Positions 43,561 to 50,775 of a DNA stretch of 50,775 nt are shown here, one piece after another. The notes beneath the pieces were generated by a model, which had not been told where the DNA came from, searched no databases, and saw nothing but the letters and a program-made list of their open reading frames with translations. The stretch's first letter is position 1. Each line of letters begins with the position of its first letter. Source of the DNA: Paenibacillus pinistramenti (GTDB taxonomy: Bacteria; Bacillota; Bacilli; Paenibacillales; Paenibacillaceae); NCBI RefSeq assembly GCF_005869875.1, contig NZ_VAWG01000020.1:1-50775 (forward strand), read 5' to 3'. The position numbers were made by a program, and so were the translations under genes.

Positions 43561-43611
43561 TTTCGGCTTTCTCAACCGGATCGGCCGCCCCGGCGATTGG
43601 CTCTAACTAAT

Positions 43612-43638
43612 ATATCGACCAAAATTTCGTAATTTGAA
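43612..43638 (-). promoter_or_regulatory. SigD-type promoter of hag
   Basis: On the minus strand TCAA (43635-43638), 15 nt, GTCGATAT (43612-43619). It predicts a leader of ~90 nt containing a GC-rich hairpin and the CsrA hairpin. Confidence 0.78.
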
Positions 43639-43656
43639 TAGCTTAGGCCAAAATAA

Positions 43657-43887
43657 TCAATCTTTTTTTTCGTGAAATTGCTTGAATTGACTCAGCTGTT
43701 TTACGTCCATTGCAGCCTGCTGATTGCTCTGCTGAATGGCCTCAAAGATCTCTTTTCTATAAATATCTACATTCTTCGGCGCGGAAATGCCAAGCTTAAC
43801 CGTTTCTCCATCTATAGCAAGCACGGTTATCTCAATGTTCTCATCAATAACGAGCGTTTCTCCTTTTTTCCTTGATAAAACGAGCAT
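43657..43887 (-). CDS. csrA: Carbon storage regulator CsrA
   Basis: The 76-aa RNA-binding homodimer has the standard start MLVLSRKKGETLVIDENIEITVL, with Arg44-type residues in the conserved core (KLGISAPKNVDIYRKEI). It represses hag translation by masking the Shine-Dalgarno and is freed when FliW binds CsrA. It overlaps fliW by one base (TAATG). The C-terminal extension after residue 55 is typical of FliW-responsive CsrA proteins. Confidence 0.97.
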   Translation of the reverse strand: MLVLSRKKGETLVIDENIEITVLAIDGETVKLGISAPKNVDIYRKEIFEAIQQSNQQAAMDVKQLSQFKQFHEKKD

Positions 43888-44345
43888 TACAGTTCCCCGC
43901 TTTCCTTATGTGTTGACTCTTGTCCCCATAGAGGGGTCCGTGTTGTATAAGCCGTATTTTGAAGGACAACTTGTTTGCCTGCTTTAGTTTCAACGTTAAA
44001 GAGGACTGGAGCTACTAAATTAACGCAGACTTTCTCCTTTTGGCTGTGCCAGGTTACAATGCACCTTACGGCAATCTGCGTCTCGTCCTTGATCTGAAGC
44101 TCATTTAGCGCATCTTCCGGAACCTCAAACTCATAATCCTTGATATATGGAAAAGGATCAACCAGAATAAATGCAGTCTCTTCTTCCTGAAGCGATTGCA
44201 GGACACTAAAGTGCTCATCATGATGGTGCAGCTCAAACTGAGTCAGGTGCGGAAAGCCTGGAATGCCTTTAGGGAACTGAAGCAAGCTTTCATTGATAAC
44301 TCCCGTGCCTGCATACTGATTAAATTGATGCTCCATATCTTTCAC
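43887..44345 (-). CDS. fliW: Flagellar assembly factor FliW
   Basis: The 152-aa beta-barrel protein has typical motifs LLQFPKGIPGFPHLTQFEL (~22-40) and FILVDPFPYIKDYEFEVP (~60-77). It binds either flagellin or CsrA, so falling cytoplasmic flagellin releases FliW to antagonise CsrA. It is encoded directly before csrA and hag, giving the full feedback loop in one cluster. AGGAG is 8 nt before the ATG. Confidence 0.96.
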   Translation of the reverse strand: MKDMEHQFNQYAGTGVINESLLQFPKGIPGFPHLTQFELHHHDEHFSVLQSLQEEETAFILVDPFPYIKDYEFEVPEDALNELQIKDETQIAVRCIVTWHSQKEKVCVNLVAPVLFNVETKAGKQVVLQNTAYTTRTPLWGQESTHKESGEL

Positions 44346-44388
44346 TCCTAAGTAATTGCTATTATTCCCTCTTAATTCTTCACTTTAT

Positions 44389-44417
44389 AAAAAAGCTATG
44401 GACAAGACGTCCATAGC
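44389..44417 (-). terminator. Terminator of the flgM-flgN-flgK-flgL operon
   Basis: On the minus strand a perfect 9-bp stem GCTATGGAC/GTCCATAGC with a 5-nt loop runs into TTTTTT, ~90 nt after flgL. Confidence 0.93.
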
Positions 44418-44509
44418 CGTATTTAACCTTCACGCTGTTTTATAACTATAAAGCTTCATTATCTCTGTCTTGCTCAAAGGTATCAGCTAAAAGGATTTAG
44501 CTAAAGACA

Positions 44510-45418
44510 TTAGCTCATGAAATCGACCAAAGAGGTACTCATCACGCTTGAGGCAGCCTTCAGAGCCGATTCGTAAATCGTTTGTGCTGTCGTTACCTGA
44601 ATCATCAGTTTATCAATGTCGGCATCCTCTGTATTAGCCTGCAATTCCGTAACGTTGTCTTCTTCCGACTCCAGACGGCTTTGCACGAGCTCTGCCCGGT
44701 TGGTGATCGCCCCTACTTCTGCGCGTTCCGCAAGCATTTTGCTTGTACGCGACTCGATGCCGGTAAGCTGATTGGCTAAATCCGTACTGTCTCCCGAATC
44801 CAGATCCTCAATAACCTTATCCATAAGATCGAAGACATTATCCGTATCCTGGCTGCTTCCGAAGAAATCAGAACCGCTTGAGTTAGCCTGCAGAGTTACC
44901 CCGCTTGTAATAGTATAACTAATTGCACCGGTATCTGTATCAATGTCTCCATAGCTTGTAACGGTGGAAGAAAGCTCGTACGGCTTCTTGTCGTATTGCT
45001 GGCCGTTAAAAATATATTTGTCATTTAACTGGCTGTTCCCCAGGTCGACCATCTGCTTCTTAAGTTCCTCAACTTCATTCTTAATCGATGTCCGGTCGGC
45101 CTCCGACATCGTATCACTTGAGCCCTGAACCACAAGCTCCTTCAGCTTGGTCATCACTTGTCCGGCCTGGTCCATGATGGAGTCTGTATAGTTCAGCAAG
45201 CTTAGCGAAGCATCGACATTCGTCTGATACTGGTCGTTGGATTTCAGCTCGGACCGGTATTTCAGAGCATAAGTTGCACCTACCGGGTCATCAGAAGCTT
45301 TGTTGATCTTTCTTCCCGTTGACACTTGCTCCTGCAGCTGATTCACGCTGTACATCGTGTTATTCAGGTTGCCCAGCAGCTGCGTATGCATCATACCAGA
45401 AGTAATACGTATTGCCAT
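44510..45418 (-). CDS. flgL: Flagellar hook-associated protein 3 FlgL
   Basis: The 302-aa hook-filament junction protein has a flagellin-like N-terminus (MHTQLLGNLNNTMYSVNQLQEQVSTGRKINKASDDPVGA, ~10-48) and a helical C-terminus. The central domain carries the variable region. It is the last gene of its operon, 27 bp after flgK. Confidence 0.95.
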   Translation of the reverse strand: MAIRITSGMMHTQLLGNLNNTMYSVNQLQEQVSTGRKINKASDDPVGATYALKYRSELKSNDQYQTNVDASLSLLNYTDSIMDQAGQVMTKLKELVVQGSSDTMSEADRTSIKNEVEELKKQMVDLGNSQLNDKYIFNGQQYDKKPYELSSTVTSYGDIDTDTGAISYTITSGVTLQANSSGSDFFGSSQDTDNVFDLMDKVIEDLDSGDSTDLANQLTGIESRTSKMLAERAEVGAITNRAELVQSRLESEEDNVTELQANTEDADIDKLMIQVTTAQTIYESALKAASSVMSTSLVDFMS

Positions 45419-45445
45419 TGCTTATCCCTCCTATTTCACAGCACG

Positions 45446-46969
45446 TTATACGGCAGTTCCGTTGATCAGCTTATCCAGGATTTCATCATAGGTGGTCATA
45501 AACCGGGCGGAGGCGCTGTATGCCTGCTGGAACTTGATCAGATTACTCATTTCCTCGTCAAGAGAGACACCGCTCACCGATTGGCGGGAGCTGTCGACTT
45601 GGTCCACCAGGGTTTGGGAGTTCTCCAGTTCCCGCTGTGCGTCCTCGGTTTGAACGCCAAGCTGGCCCATGGTAGCAGATAAGTAATCGTTAATGGTTGT
45701 CGAATTGGTGCTGCTTACGCTGAATTTGGCGTATTTCAGATTCTCCATCAGCAAAGCAAGCGAGTTGTTGCCTGAAACGACCGTTCCGCCGCTTAAGCGC
45801 ATTGAAGAAGCAATCAGGCTGGAGTCGTTCTGAATATCTGTGCTTAATGTAATGTTCGCTGCAGTCAATGTTCCGCCATCGCTGGCAACAAAGATATTGC
45901 CTCCGGCCTGGCCGCTCAAATTGTAGCCCAGCTTGTGGAGGCCGTTTATGCCCTGGACGGTTACAGTTAAATCACTGCTTAACGTCCGGTTGCCGTTAGC
46001 ATCCGAATAAGTGACCCCGTTCAGGACAGTCCCTTCCGGAAGTACCGAACCTGAAGGAATCGTCACTTCTACATCGCCGTTAGCAATAGTATTAGCCAGC
46101 TGATTCATTTGAGTCTGATAATCGGTGACATAAGCTTTGGATTTGAAAAGACCGTTAAATTCACCGCTGGACAAGGTTCCGCCGTTATAGGCATCCTGAA
46201 GCGTCTGCAGCGACACCTCACTGTTAACCGTTTGGCCGGTCACCAGGACTTGTCCCCCAAAAGTGACTTCATACCCGTCAGCCTGCTCGGTTATCGATAC
46301 GTTGCCCAGCTTGGAAAGCTGGTCGACATAATAGTCCCGCTTGTCTCTAAGATCGTTGGCGTCATCGCCAAGGCCTTCAATCTTCTTGATGCTGCCGTTC
46401 AGCTCAGCAATTTGGCTCAGATAGCCGTTGGCTTCAGTAGCCTTAAGAGTGACGCTGCTGGACAAGTCTGTATCCAGCTGACTTAATTTGGTGCTGATGT
46501 TATTGAGCGAATCCGTAAGTGCCAAAGTGGTTTGTTTGATAATGTTCCGGTTGGTCGTGTTATTAGGGTCGTTGCTGAAATCGGACCAGGCGTTCCAGAA
46601 GTTATCCAGAACCGTTTGAAGACCGGTATCCGAAGGCTCATTCATAATCGTCTGGATCTTGTCCAGATTACTGTATTGAATGTCCCAGCTGCCCAGTGCA
46701 GAGTTCTCGGAACGGTACTGGGAATCCAGGAAGGTGTCCCGGATCCGCTTGATCGAGGTAGCCTCTACCCCTGTTCCAATCTGCCCTGTGCTTGTTGAGC
46801 GCGATAAGCCGTAAGCTTCCATGGGGCTGCTTGCAGACATATTGACGACCTGACGCGTATACCCCGCCGTGTTTGCGTTGGAAATATTGTGACCTGTCGT
46901 ATTCAGCGCTGTCGTCTGGGTCATCAGGCCCCGTTTGGAAGTTTCAATTCCATGAAAAGTTGAAGTCAC
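45446..46969 (-). CDS. flgK: Flagellar hook-associated protein 1 FlgK
   Basis: The 507-aa protein has a rod-type N-terminus (FHGIETSKRG, then ALNTTGHNISNANTAGYTRQ, ~21-40) and a C-terminus ending NLIKFQQAYSASARFMTTYDEILDKLING. With FlgL it joins the hook to the filament. FlgN is its export chaperone and is encoded just before it. Length is in the usual Bacillales range. Confidence 0.96.
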   Translation of the reverse strand: MTSTFHGIETSKRGLMTQTTALNTTGHNISNANTAGYTRQVVNMSASSPMEAYGLSRSTSTGQIGTGVEATSIKRIRDTFLDSQYRSENSALGSWDIQYSNLDKIQTIMNEPSDTGLQTVLDNFWNAWSDFSNDPNNTTNRNIIKQTTLALTDSLNNISTKLSQLDTDLSSSVTLKATEANGYLSQIAELNGSIKKIEGLGDDANDLRDKRDYYVDQLSKLGNVSITEQADGYEVTFGGQVLVTGQTVNSEVSLQTLQDAYNGGTLSSGEFNGLFKSKAYVTDYQTQMNQLANTIANGDVEVTIPSGSVLPEGTVLNGVTYSDANGNRTLSSDLTVTVQGINGLHKLGYNLSGQAGGNIFVASDGGTLTAANITLSTDIQNDSSLIASSMRLSGGTVVSGNNSLALLMENLKYAKFSVSSTNSTTINDYLSATMGQLGVQTEDAQRELENSQTLVDQVDSSRQSVSGVSLDEEMSNLIKFQQAYSASARFMTTYDEILDKLINGTAV

Positions 46970-46984
46970 TTTCTCGCCTCCATT

Positions 46985-47488
46985 CTAACCGCGTGCATCA
47001 AAAAATCCAGGCTTTGAAGCGCCCGCATTCTTCTCTGCCGGGTGCTGATAAATATGGCTGTTGTCATCCCGGTAGGATAACAGATCGATCGAGTAATCAA
47101 TATAGTCAAGCGCCTGCTTAATCAACTGTTTATTCAGCTCGTTCAGGCGCTTTAATTTCAGCAATGTGGTGTGAAGCTTCGCTTGGGTTTCTTTGAGTTG
47201 AAGCTTAACCTCGGGATCAAATACAAGCCTGGACAGCTCGCTAACCGTAAGGTTAAGCTTCGATTTTATACCATGCTCCTGCAAAAACAAAAAGGTCTGA
47301 TTGGTGCGCGATTGTTCCAGCTCTTCGATGATCTTAACCTGTTTGCTTTCACGGTTGACCAGTGCAATCACTTTGCTCACATCATTCTTAATGACAGCCT
47401 GTTTCTTCTCTTCGCCCAGTTCAATCAGATGAAGATGCGCTTCATTCAACTGTTCCATTAGGTCAATGATGGTATGAATAGCGGACAT
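46985..47488 (-). CDS. flgN: FlgN-family flagellar export chaperone
   Basis: I chose the ATG at 47488, giving 167 aa; it is one base after the flgM stop and uses GGGGAG inside the last flgM codons. The protein is almost all helix (LIDLMEQLNEAHLHLIELGEEKKQAVIKNDVSKVIALVNRE), typical for FlgN, the chaperone of FlgK and FlgL. Pfam-type motifs are weak but its place between flgM and flgK is conserved. Confidence 0.9.
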   Translation of the reverse strand: MSAIHTIIDLMEQLNEAHLHLIELGEEKKQAVIKNDVSKVIALVNRESKQVKIIEELEQSRTNQTFLFLQEHGIKSKLNLTVSELSRLVFDPEVKLQLKETQAKLHTTLLKLKRLNELNKQLIKQALDYIDYSIDLLSYRDDNSHIYQHPAEKNAGASKPGFFDARG

Positions 47489-47489
47489 G

Positions 47490-47780
47490 TTACTCCCCAT
47501 TTTTCAGATATTGAGTAAAATACGGTGCAAGCTTCTCGGCAATCTTGCCGGCTTCAACCTGATAAGTGCCTGAAGAAACTTGTTCTTTCAACTGTTGGAT
47601 CCGTTCAGAATTGCCTGATTCTGCCGTCTTGTCGTTTGCTTTAAGCAGTTCCATTGCTTCGCTGGAGATGGAAACTTCATCTTTGCGTTTTGTCTTCTTA
47701 TCGTCATTCGTACGCTGATTGTCAACTTGACGCTGATATGAATTAATGGCTCCGACACGGCCGGTTTCGTTAATTTTCAT
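47490..47780 (-). CDS. flgM: Anti-sigma-28 factor FlgM
   Basis: The 96-aa protein binds and inhibits SigD and is exported once the hook is complete. The conserved helix region (KDEVSISSEAMELLKA, ~34-49, and RIQQLKEQVSSGTYQVEAGKIAEKL, ~60-84) matches the FlgM family; the N-terminus is disordered. Its promoter is SigD-type, giving negative feedback. The upstream terminator hairpin overlaps that promoter. Confidence 0.93.
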   Translation of the reverse strand: MKINETGRVGAINSYQRQVDNQRTNDDKKTKRKDEVSISSEAMELLKANDKTAESGNSERIQQLKEQVSSGTYQVEAGKIAEKLAPYFTQYLKNGE

Positions 47781-47804
47781 AACTAACTCTCACCTTCCTT
47801 TATC

Positions 47805-47841
47805 AAATAAAAAGCCGATAATCTTTACTAAGTTTATCGGC
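47805..47841 (-). terminator. Terminator of yvyF overlapping the flgM promoter
   Basis: On the minus strand the stem is GCCGATAA-a-CTT / AAG-a-TTATCGGC (8+3 bp, loop AGTA), followed by TTTTTATTT. Its 5' arm is a perfect SigD -10 octamer. Confidence 0.85.
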
Positions 47842-47861
47842 ACAGACTGAAACATTATTAA
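47834..47861 (-). promoter_or_regulatory. SigD-type promoter of flgM
   Basis: On the minus strand TTAA (47858-47861), 16 nt, GCCGATAA (47834-47841). Transcription would start near 47827, within the hairpin loop, so its own transcripts could not form the terminator. Confidence 0.65.
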
Positions 47862-47879
47862 TAGTTAAATTTAACCGCT

Positions 47880-48287
47880 TTAGTCTTTCCGAAGCTTATT
47901 AACCGCCCCGTAGGTCGTAGGACCACCGTTCGATTCATCATCATTCATCGTCTTCGCTGCCTCATTCAAATCCCGGGTTAAACGGGCCCGGCAGCTTTCG
48001 CACATCGTGCCCTCGCGGAGCATCGTCGTTCCGCACACCTCGCACGGATACATCATTCCCGGGTTGTTCTCGATAGAGATGCGGCCCTCGCGAATAAATT
48101 TGGTAATTTGTCTAACGCTTACGCCCGTGGCCTCGGACAGCTCCTGCATATGGGCCCCTTTGTTCGCACGGAGATAAGTTTTACATTTATCGTATTCTGC
48201 TTCAATATCCTTAATGCAATTGCCGCACATTCCCATAAAGTTCTTTGCATATAGTTTGCCGCAGCGAGGACAATTATCCAGATTCAT
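47880..48287 (-). CDS. yvyF: TIGR03826/YvyF-family flagellar-region protein
   Basis: I chose the ATG at 48287 (GGAGG 7 nt upstream), giving 135 aa; the longer frame adds a spurious hydrophobic N-terminus. Two CxxC pairs (CPRCGKLY, CGNC) are followed by a helix-turn-helix (LSEATGVSVRQITKFIREGRI, ~48-68) and a second pair (CEVCGT, CESC), a probable zinc-binding DNA-binding protein. In B. subtilis it lies between comFC and flgM and has been linked to flagellar gene control. It has its own SigD-like promoter. Confidence 0.9.
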   Translation of the reverse strand: MNLDNCPRCGKLYAKNFMGMCGNCIKDIEAEYDKCKTYLRANKGAHMQELSEATGVSVRQITKFIREGRISIENNPGMMYPCEVCGTTMLREGTMCESCRARLTRDLNEAAKTMNDDESNGGPTTYGAVNKLRKD

Positions 48288-48382
48288 GCCATTTCCTCCA
48301 CCCAAAAAAATGATAATAGCGGTTGCTCGTATATTAAATGAAATCATCCTACTAATGCAAGTCTTCGTTCTTACTTCCATAT

Positions 48383-48410
48383 ATATCGGCAGATCATTTG
48401 TCAAAGTTAA
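48383..48410 (-). promoter_or_regulatory. SigD-type promoter of yvyF
   Basis: On the minus strand TTAA (48407-48410), 16 nt, GCCGATAT (48383-48390), in the short gap after comFC. It gives a ~90-nt leader. Confidence 0.75.
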
Positions 48411-49265
48411 TCAGGACCGCGCCCAAGTCAAACTATAAATTTCCGATTGTCTTCCAAGGGCTGATGCCAGGCTCTCCAGCTGGGACGAGCAGGCTCCGAT
48501 CGTGCTGCCTGTGGTGTAGATGTCATCGACCAGCAGGAACCGGAGGATACGCTGGGGATCCAGTACGGGTTCAGTTGTTGAAAAATAGTCCCTGCGCCTT
48601 CTGCTTCCGCTTCCGCCGGCAAGCTCATGTCTCAGCAGGTCAGCGGCGTCTGCACGGGGAACGAAAGCCTTTTTCATATCCTGCAGGCGTTCGGACCTCG
48701 ATTTGAGGCTTTGCTTCTCCGTGTCGCGTGAACGTTCCAGCAGCGGGACAAACTTAACTCCGGCGTCGCTGGCGACCGCCTTGGCCAAAACCTCCGCCTG
48801 ATTGAACCCCCGTTCAAGCAGCCTTGACGGACTCACGGGCACACAGGTCACCAGATCGATGCGCCAGCTCCGGTTCCGCTGAATTTGACGCTGCTCCTCT
48901 TCCAAACGCTTGTACGCCCGGACCATCATTCTGCCAAATAAAGGGGCCAGGCTCTCCCGCCCCCGGTACTTATATTGGCCAAGCCATTCACGCATGCGGT
49001 CATTATAAGCCACGGCACTGCGGTTCAGTATGAACGAGCGATGCTCTGCCCAATCGCCCCTCGTGCAGTCCGGGCAGCCGATCCCTCTGCCGCATAGGGG
49101 ACAGCGGGGAGAGGCAATCCATGGAATGGCAGCTGCACAAGCCAAACATAGTTCAGGAAATACCGCAGCTGGCTGCCTGATTGGGCTGCCGCAGCCCATA
49201 CACAGGGATACCGGAGGCGCAAGCAGGGCAAGCAGCCGGGAAGCAATTGATTTTGAGGATGACAT
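48411..49265 (-). CDS. comFC: ComFC/ComF-family phosphoribosyltransferase-like competence protein
   Basis: The 284-aa protein has N-terminal zinc-finger cysteines (CMGC, CLAC, CPLCGRGIGCPDC, ~22-75) and a type-I PRTase domain with PRPP loop FLLVDDIYTTGSTI (~248-261). It is needed for transformation in Bacillus and related taxa; the exact step is not settled. comFA is encoded just upstream (94-bp gap) and no comFB is present between them. GGAG lies 10 nt before the ATG. Confidence 0.93.
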   Translation of the reverse strand: MSSSKSIASRLLALLAPPVSLCMGCGSPIRQPAAVFPELCLACAAAIPWIASPRCPLCGRGIGCPDCTRGDWAEHRSFILNRSAVAYNDRMREWLGQYKYRGRESLAPLFGRMMVRAYKRLEEEQRQIQRNRSWRIDLVTCVPVSPSRLLERGFNQAEVLAKAVASDAGVKFVPLLERSRDTEKQSLKSRSERLQDMKKAFVPRADAADLLRHELAGGSGSRRRRDYFSTTEPVLDPQRILRFLLVDDIYTTGSTIGACSSQLESLASALGRQSEIYSLTWARS

Positions 49266-49359
49266 TCGATTATCGCTCCTTTTAAAAGGAAAATAAGCCT
49301 CCAGCAGAGCCCTTCAGCCTTTCAGCCGGGACTTTTATTCATCACAGCCTTTTTTCAAG

Positions 49360-50743
49360 TTAGGGCTTGGCTGCTCCAAGGTAGCCTTTGCGGTAGGCGA
49401 TCCGGTTCATTTGGTTGATCTGGCGAATTGCCCCGCGCTGCGCTGAGGTTGACTGGCTGGAGAAGAATATAACCTTGCCGGCCGGATCCTCCTTTGATCT
49501 TCCGGCACGTCCCGCCATCTGCACCAGCGAGGCTTCATCAAATAATCCATTATCGGCATCCAAAATAAAAACATCGCTGCGCGGTACCGTCACCCCCCGC
49601 TCCAGGATGGTCGTCGTCACCAGGATTCGGATTTGACAGCTGCGGAAAGCCAGAACCTTGGAGGAACGCTGATTATCCTGAGAGGAGGTTCCTTCAATCG
49701 GAATCCCGGGAAGCCTGCGGCGCAGAAGCGCAAGCAGCGGTTCAATCTGCTGAATGCGGGAGATGAACAGAAAGATCTGCGCTCCTCTTCTTACGGAGAC
49801 CTGCAGCTCCGAAAGCAGAATACCAGGCAGACGCTGGCGGCTGATGCTCTCGGCCGTGCCGGGCGTCTGAATCCGCCGGGGCACCGGCAGGGGGTGGCCA
49901 TGAAAGCGGGCTGGAACCCTGGCTACTCCGCACCGCCCTGCCGAAGCATCCTGCTGCAGCCTCCGCGGCGGTGTAGCTGATAGAAATATGAAATGTCCCT
50001 TATCCTTACAGCACGCTTCCGCCGCATAAGCCAGCATAGGATCGTTATGGTAGGGGAATGCGTCCAGCTCATCTATAATGACCAAATCGAACGCTCCGCG
50101 GAACCGCAGCAGCTGATGTGTAGTCGCCAGCACCAGATTGCCTGTCTTCCAGCGGTCCTCGCTCCCTCCGTACAGCACACTCATGCGCTCCTCCGGAAAA
50201 ACCTTGGCCAGCCTTGGCGCCAGCTCCAGCACCACATCCCTGCGGGGCGTGGCAACAAGAGCGCGGCCTCCCGCCTGCAGCACATAGGCAAGCAGAGGGA
50301 AAATCATCTCTGTCTTGCCGGCCCCGGTCACGGCCCAGAGCAGAAAGCGGCCCGGCCGGCCGGCGGCGGGGTGGGATGGGGCTGGGAGATCTGGCTGGGC
50401 TGGGCGCCCGGATGAAGAGAAGTGCCGATGCGGGGCAGAGCGCTCAGAGCGGAACGGGCGCCATGGATTTAAGCGCCAGGGAAAGGCTGGGCTCCTATGC
50501 AGGGCGGAGCGTCTGTACGGGGCAGACTGCTTAGTGCTGGGCGGGCCGCAGGGTGAGGCAGGCAGCTGGGACGAAGCTGCCTGCCTCAAGCGGGACGCGT
50601 GCCAAGGCCGGGCAGGGCGACGGGGCGAGAGGGATGCCCCGGCGAGGAACTGCAGCGCGGCGGCGGCTGCCTCGCGCTGCGCAGGGCTGAGCCCCCACCG
50701 GTCGAGCTCCTGACCGGTGGGGGCTGGGCGGGCCGCGGCGGTA
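49360..50743 (-). CDS. comFA: ComFA DNA helicase/translocase, N-terminus lost at the contig end
   Basis: The SF2 helicase has Walker A AVTGAGKTEM (~residue 105 of the visible part), DELD Walker-B variant (IIDELDAFPYHNDP), motif III FLSATPP, motif V LERGVTVPRSDV and motif VI QMAGRAGRSKED. It drives uptake of single-stranded DNA during transformation. The frame stays open from 49360 past the first in-frame start (TTG 50589). The upstream codons read LTAAARPAPTGQELDRWGLS and on to ALQFLAG, the normal ComFA lead-in, so the true N-terminus (with its cysteine cluster) lies beyond the window. A Pro/Ser/Arg-rich linker of ~100 residues precedes Walker A. Bases after 50743 are adapter. Confidence 0.9.
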
Positions 50744-50775
50744 AGATCGGAAGAGCAAAGGCCTGAACTCCGGGC
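50744..50775. other. Sequencing-adapter contamination at the contig end
   Basis: Read on the minus strand, the last 32 bases end in TGCTCTTCCGATCT, an exact 14-base match to the 3' end of the Illumina TruSeq index adapter. Further in, GGAGTTCAG also matches; in all 27 of 32 positions agree. These bases should not be treated as genomic. Confidence 0.9.

Overview
The window reads as one near-complete contig from a motile, low-GC Gram-positive bacterium, most likely Paenibacillus or a close relative. The gene order comFA-comFC-yvyF-flgM-flgN-flgK-flgL-fliW-csrA-hag-flaG-fliD-fliS-fliT-hpf-secA-prfB-ftsE-ftsX-ctpB-minJ matches the Bacillales backbone. GTG/TTG starts are frequent and the coding GC is fairly high. 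The genus is an inference; gene order and motifs are read directly. The last 32 bases closely match an Illumina TruSeq adapter, so the right edge is a contig end with artefactual sequence.

Region by region (mostly minus strand). 1-6.1 kb: cell division and wall maintenance, with minJ (cut at base 1), the S41 protease ctpB, a coiled-coil M23 endopeptidase and ftsX/ftsE. 6.3-8.5 kb: a plus-strand VanW-family protein and a lipoprotein. 8.6-13.2 kb: a 14-TM drug-efflux MFS protein, tandem bactofilins with the MerR-like yhbD, and a CBO0543-type membrane protein. 13.4-22.0 kb: a complete arginine operon argCJBDFGH with two ARG-box-like operators, a terminator and a 193-bp inverted-repeat element between argG and argH. 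22.3-25.4 kb: a GNAT acetyltransferase, an intact IS3-family element that landed at the foot of a terminator, and a YitT-family protein. 25.5-30.6 kb: prfB (with its programmed +1 frameshift), secA, hpf and a cold-shock gene.

30.8-38.6 kb is the accessory island and the most interesting part. Two divergent operons carry paralogous CDP-polyol phosphotransferases with TPR tails. Each sits with its own nucleotide-activating enzyme: an IspD/TarI-like cytidylyltransferase plus an SDR on one side, and a TagD-like glycerol-3-phosphate cytidylyltransferase plus a TPR-glycosyltransferase on the other. Both operons have SigD-like promoters resembling that of the flagellin gene, and the island lies inside the flagellar locus. 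I infer a flagellin or flagellar modification system that adds polyol phosphates (teichoic-acid-like chemistry). Another TPR-glycosyltransferase sits directly downstream of hag.

38.6-48.4 kb: late flagellar genes with six SigD-type promoters in and around them, the FliW-CsrA-Hag regulatory trio with a CsrA hairpin in the hag leader, and a terminator whose stem doubles as the flgM promoter -10 element. 48.4-50.7 kb: competence genes comFC and comFA (N-terminus lost at the contig end). Across the window, short tandem repeats of unrelated units recur just downstream of stop codons.
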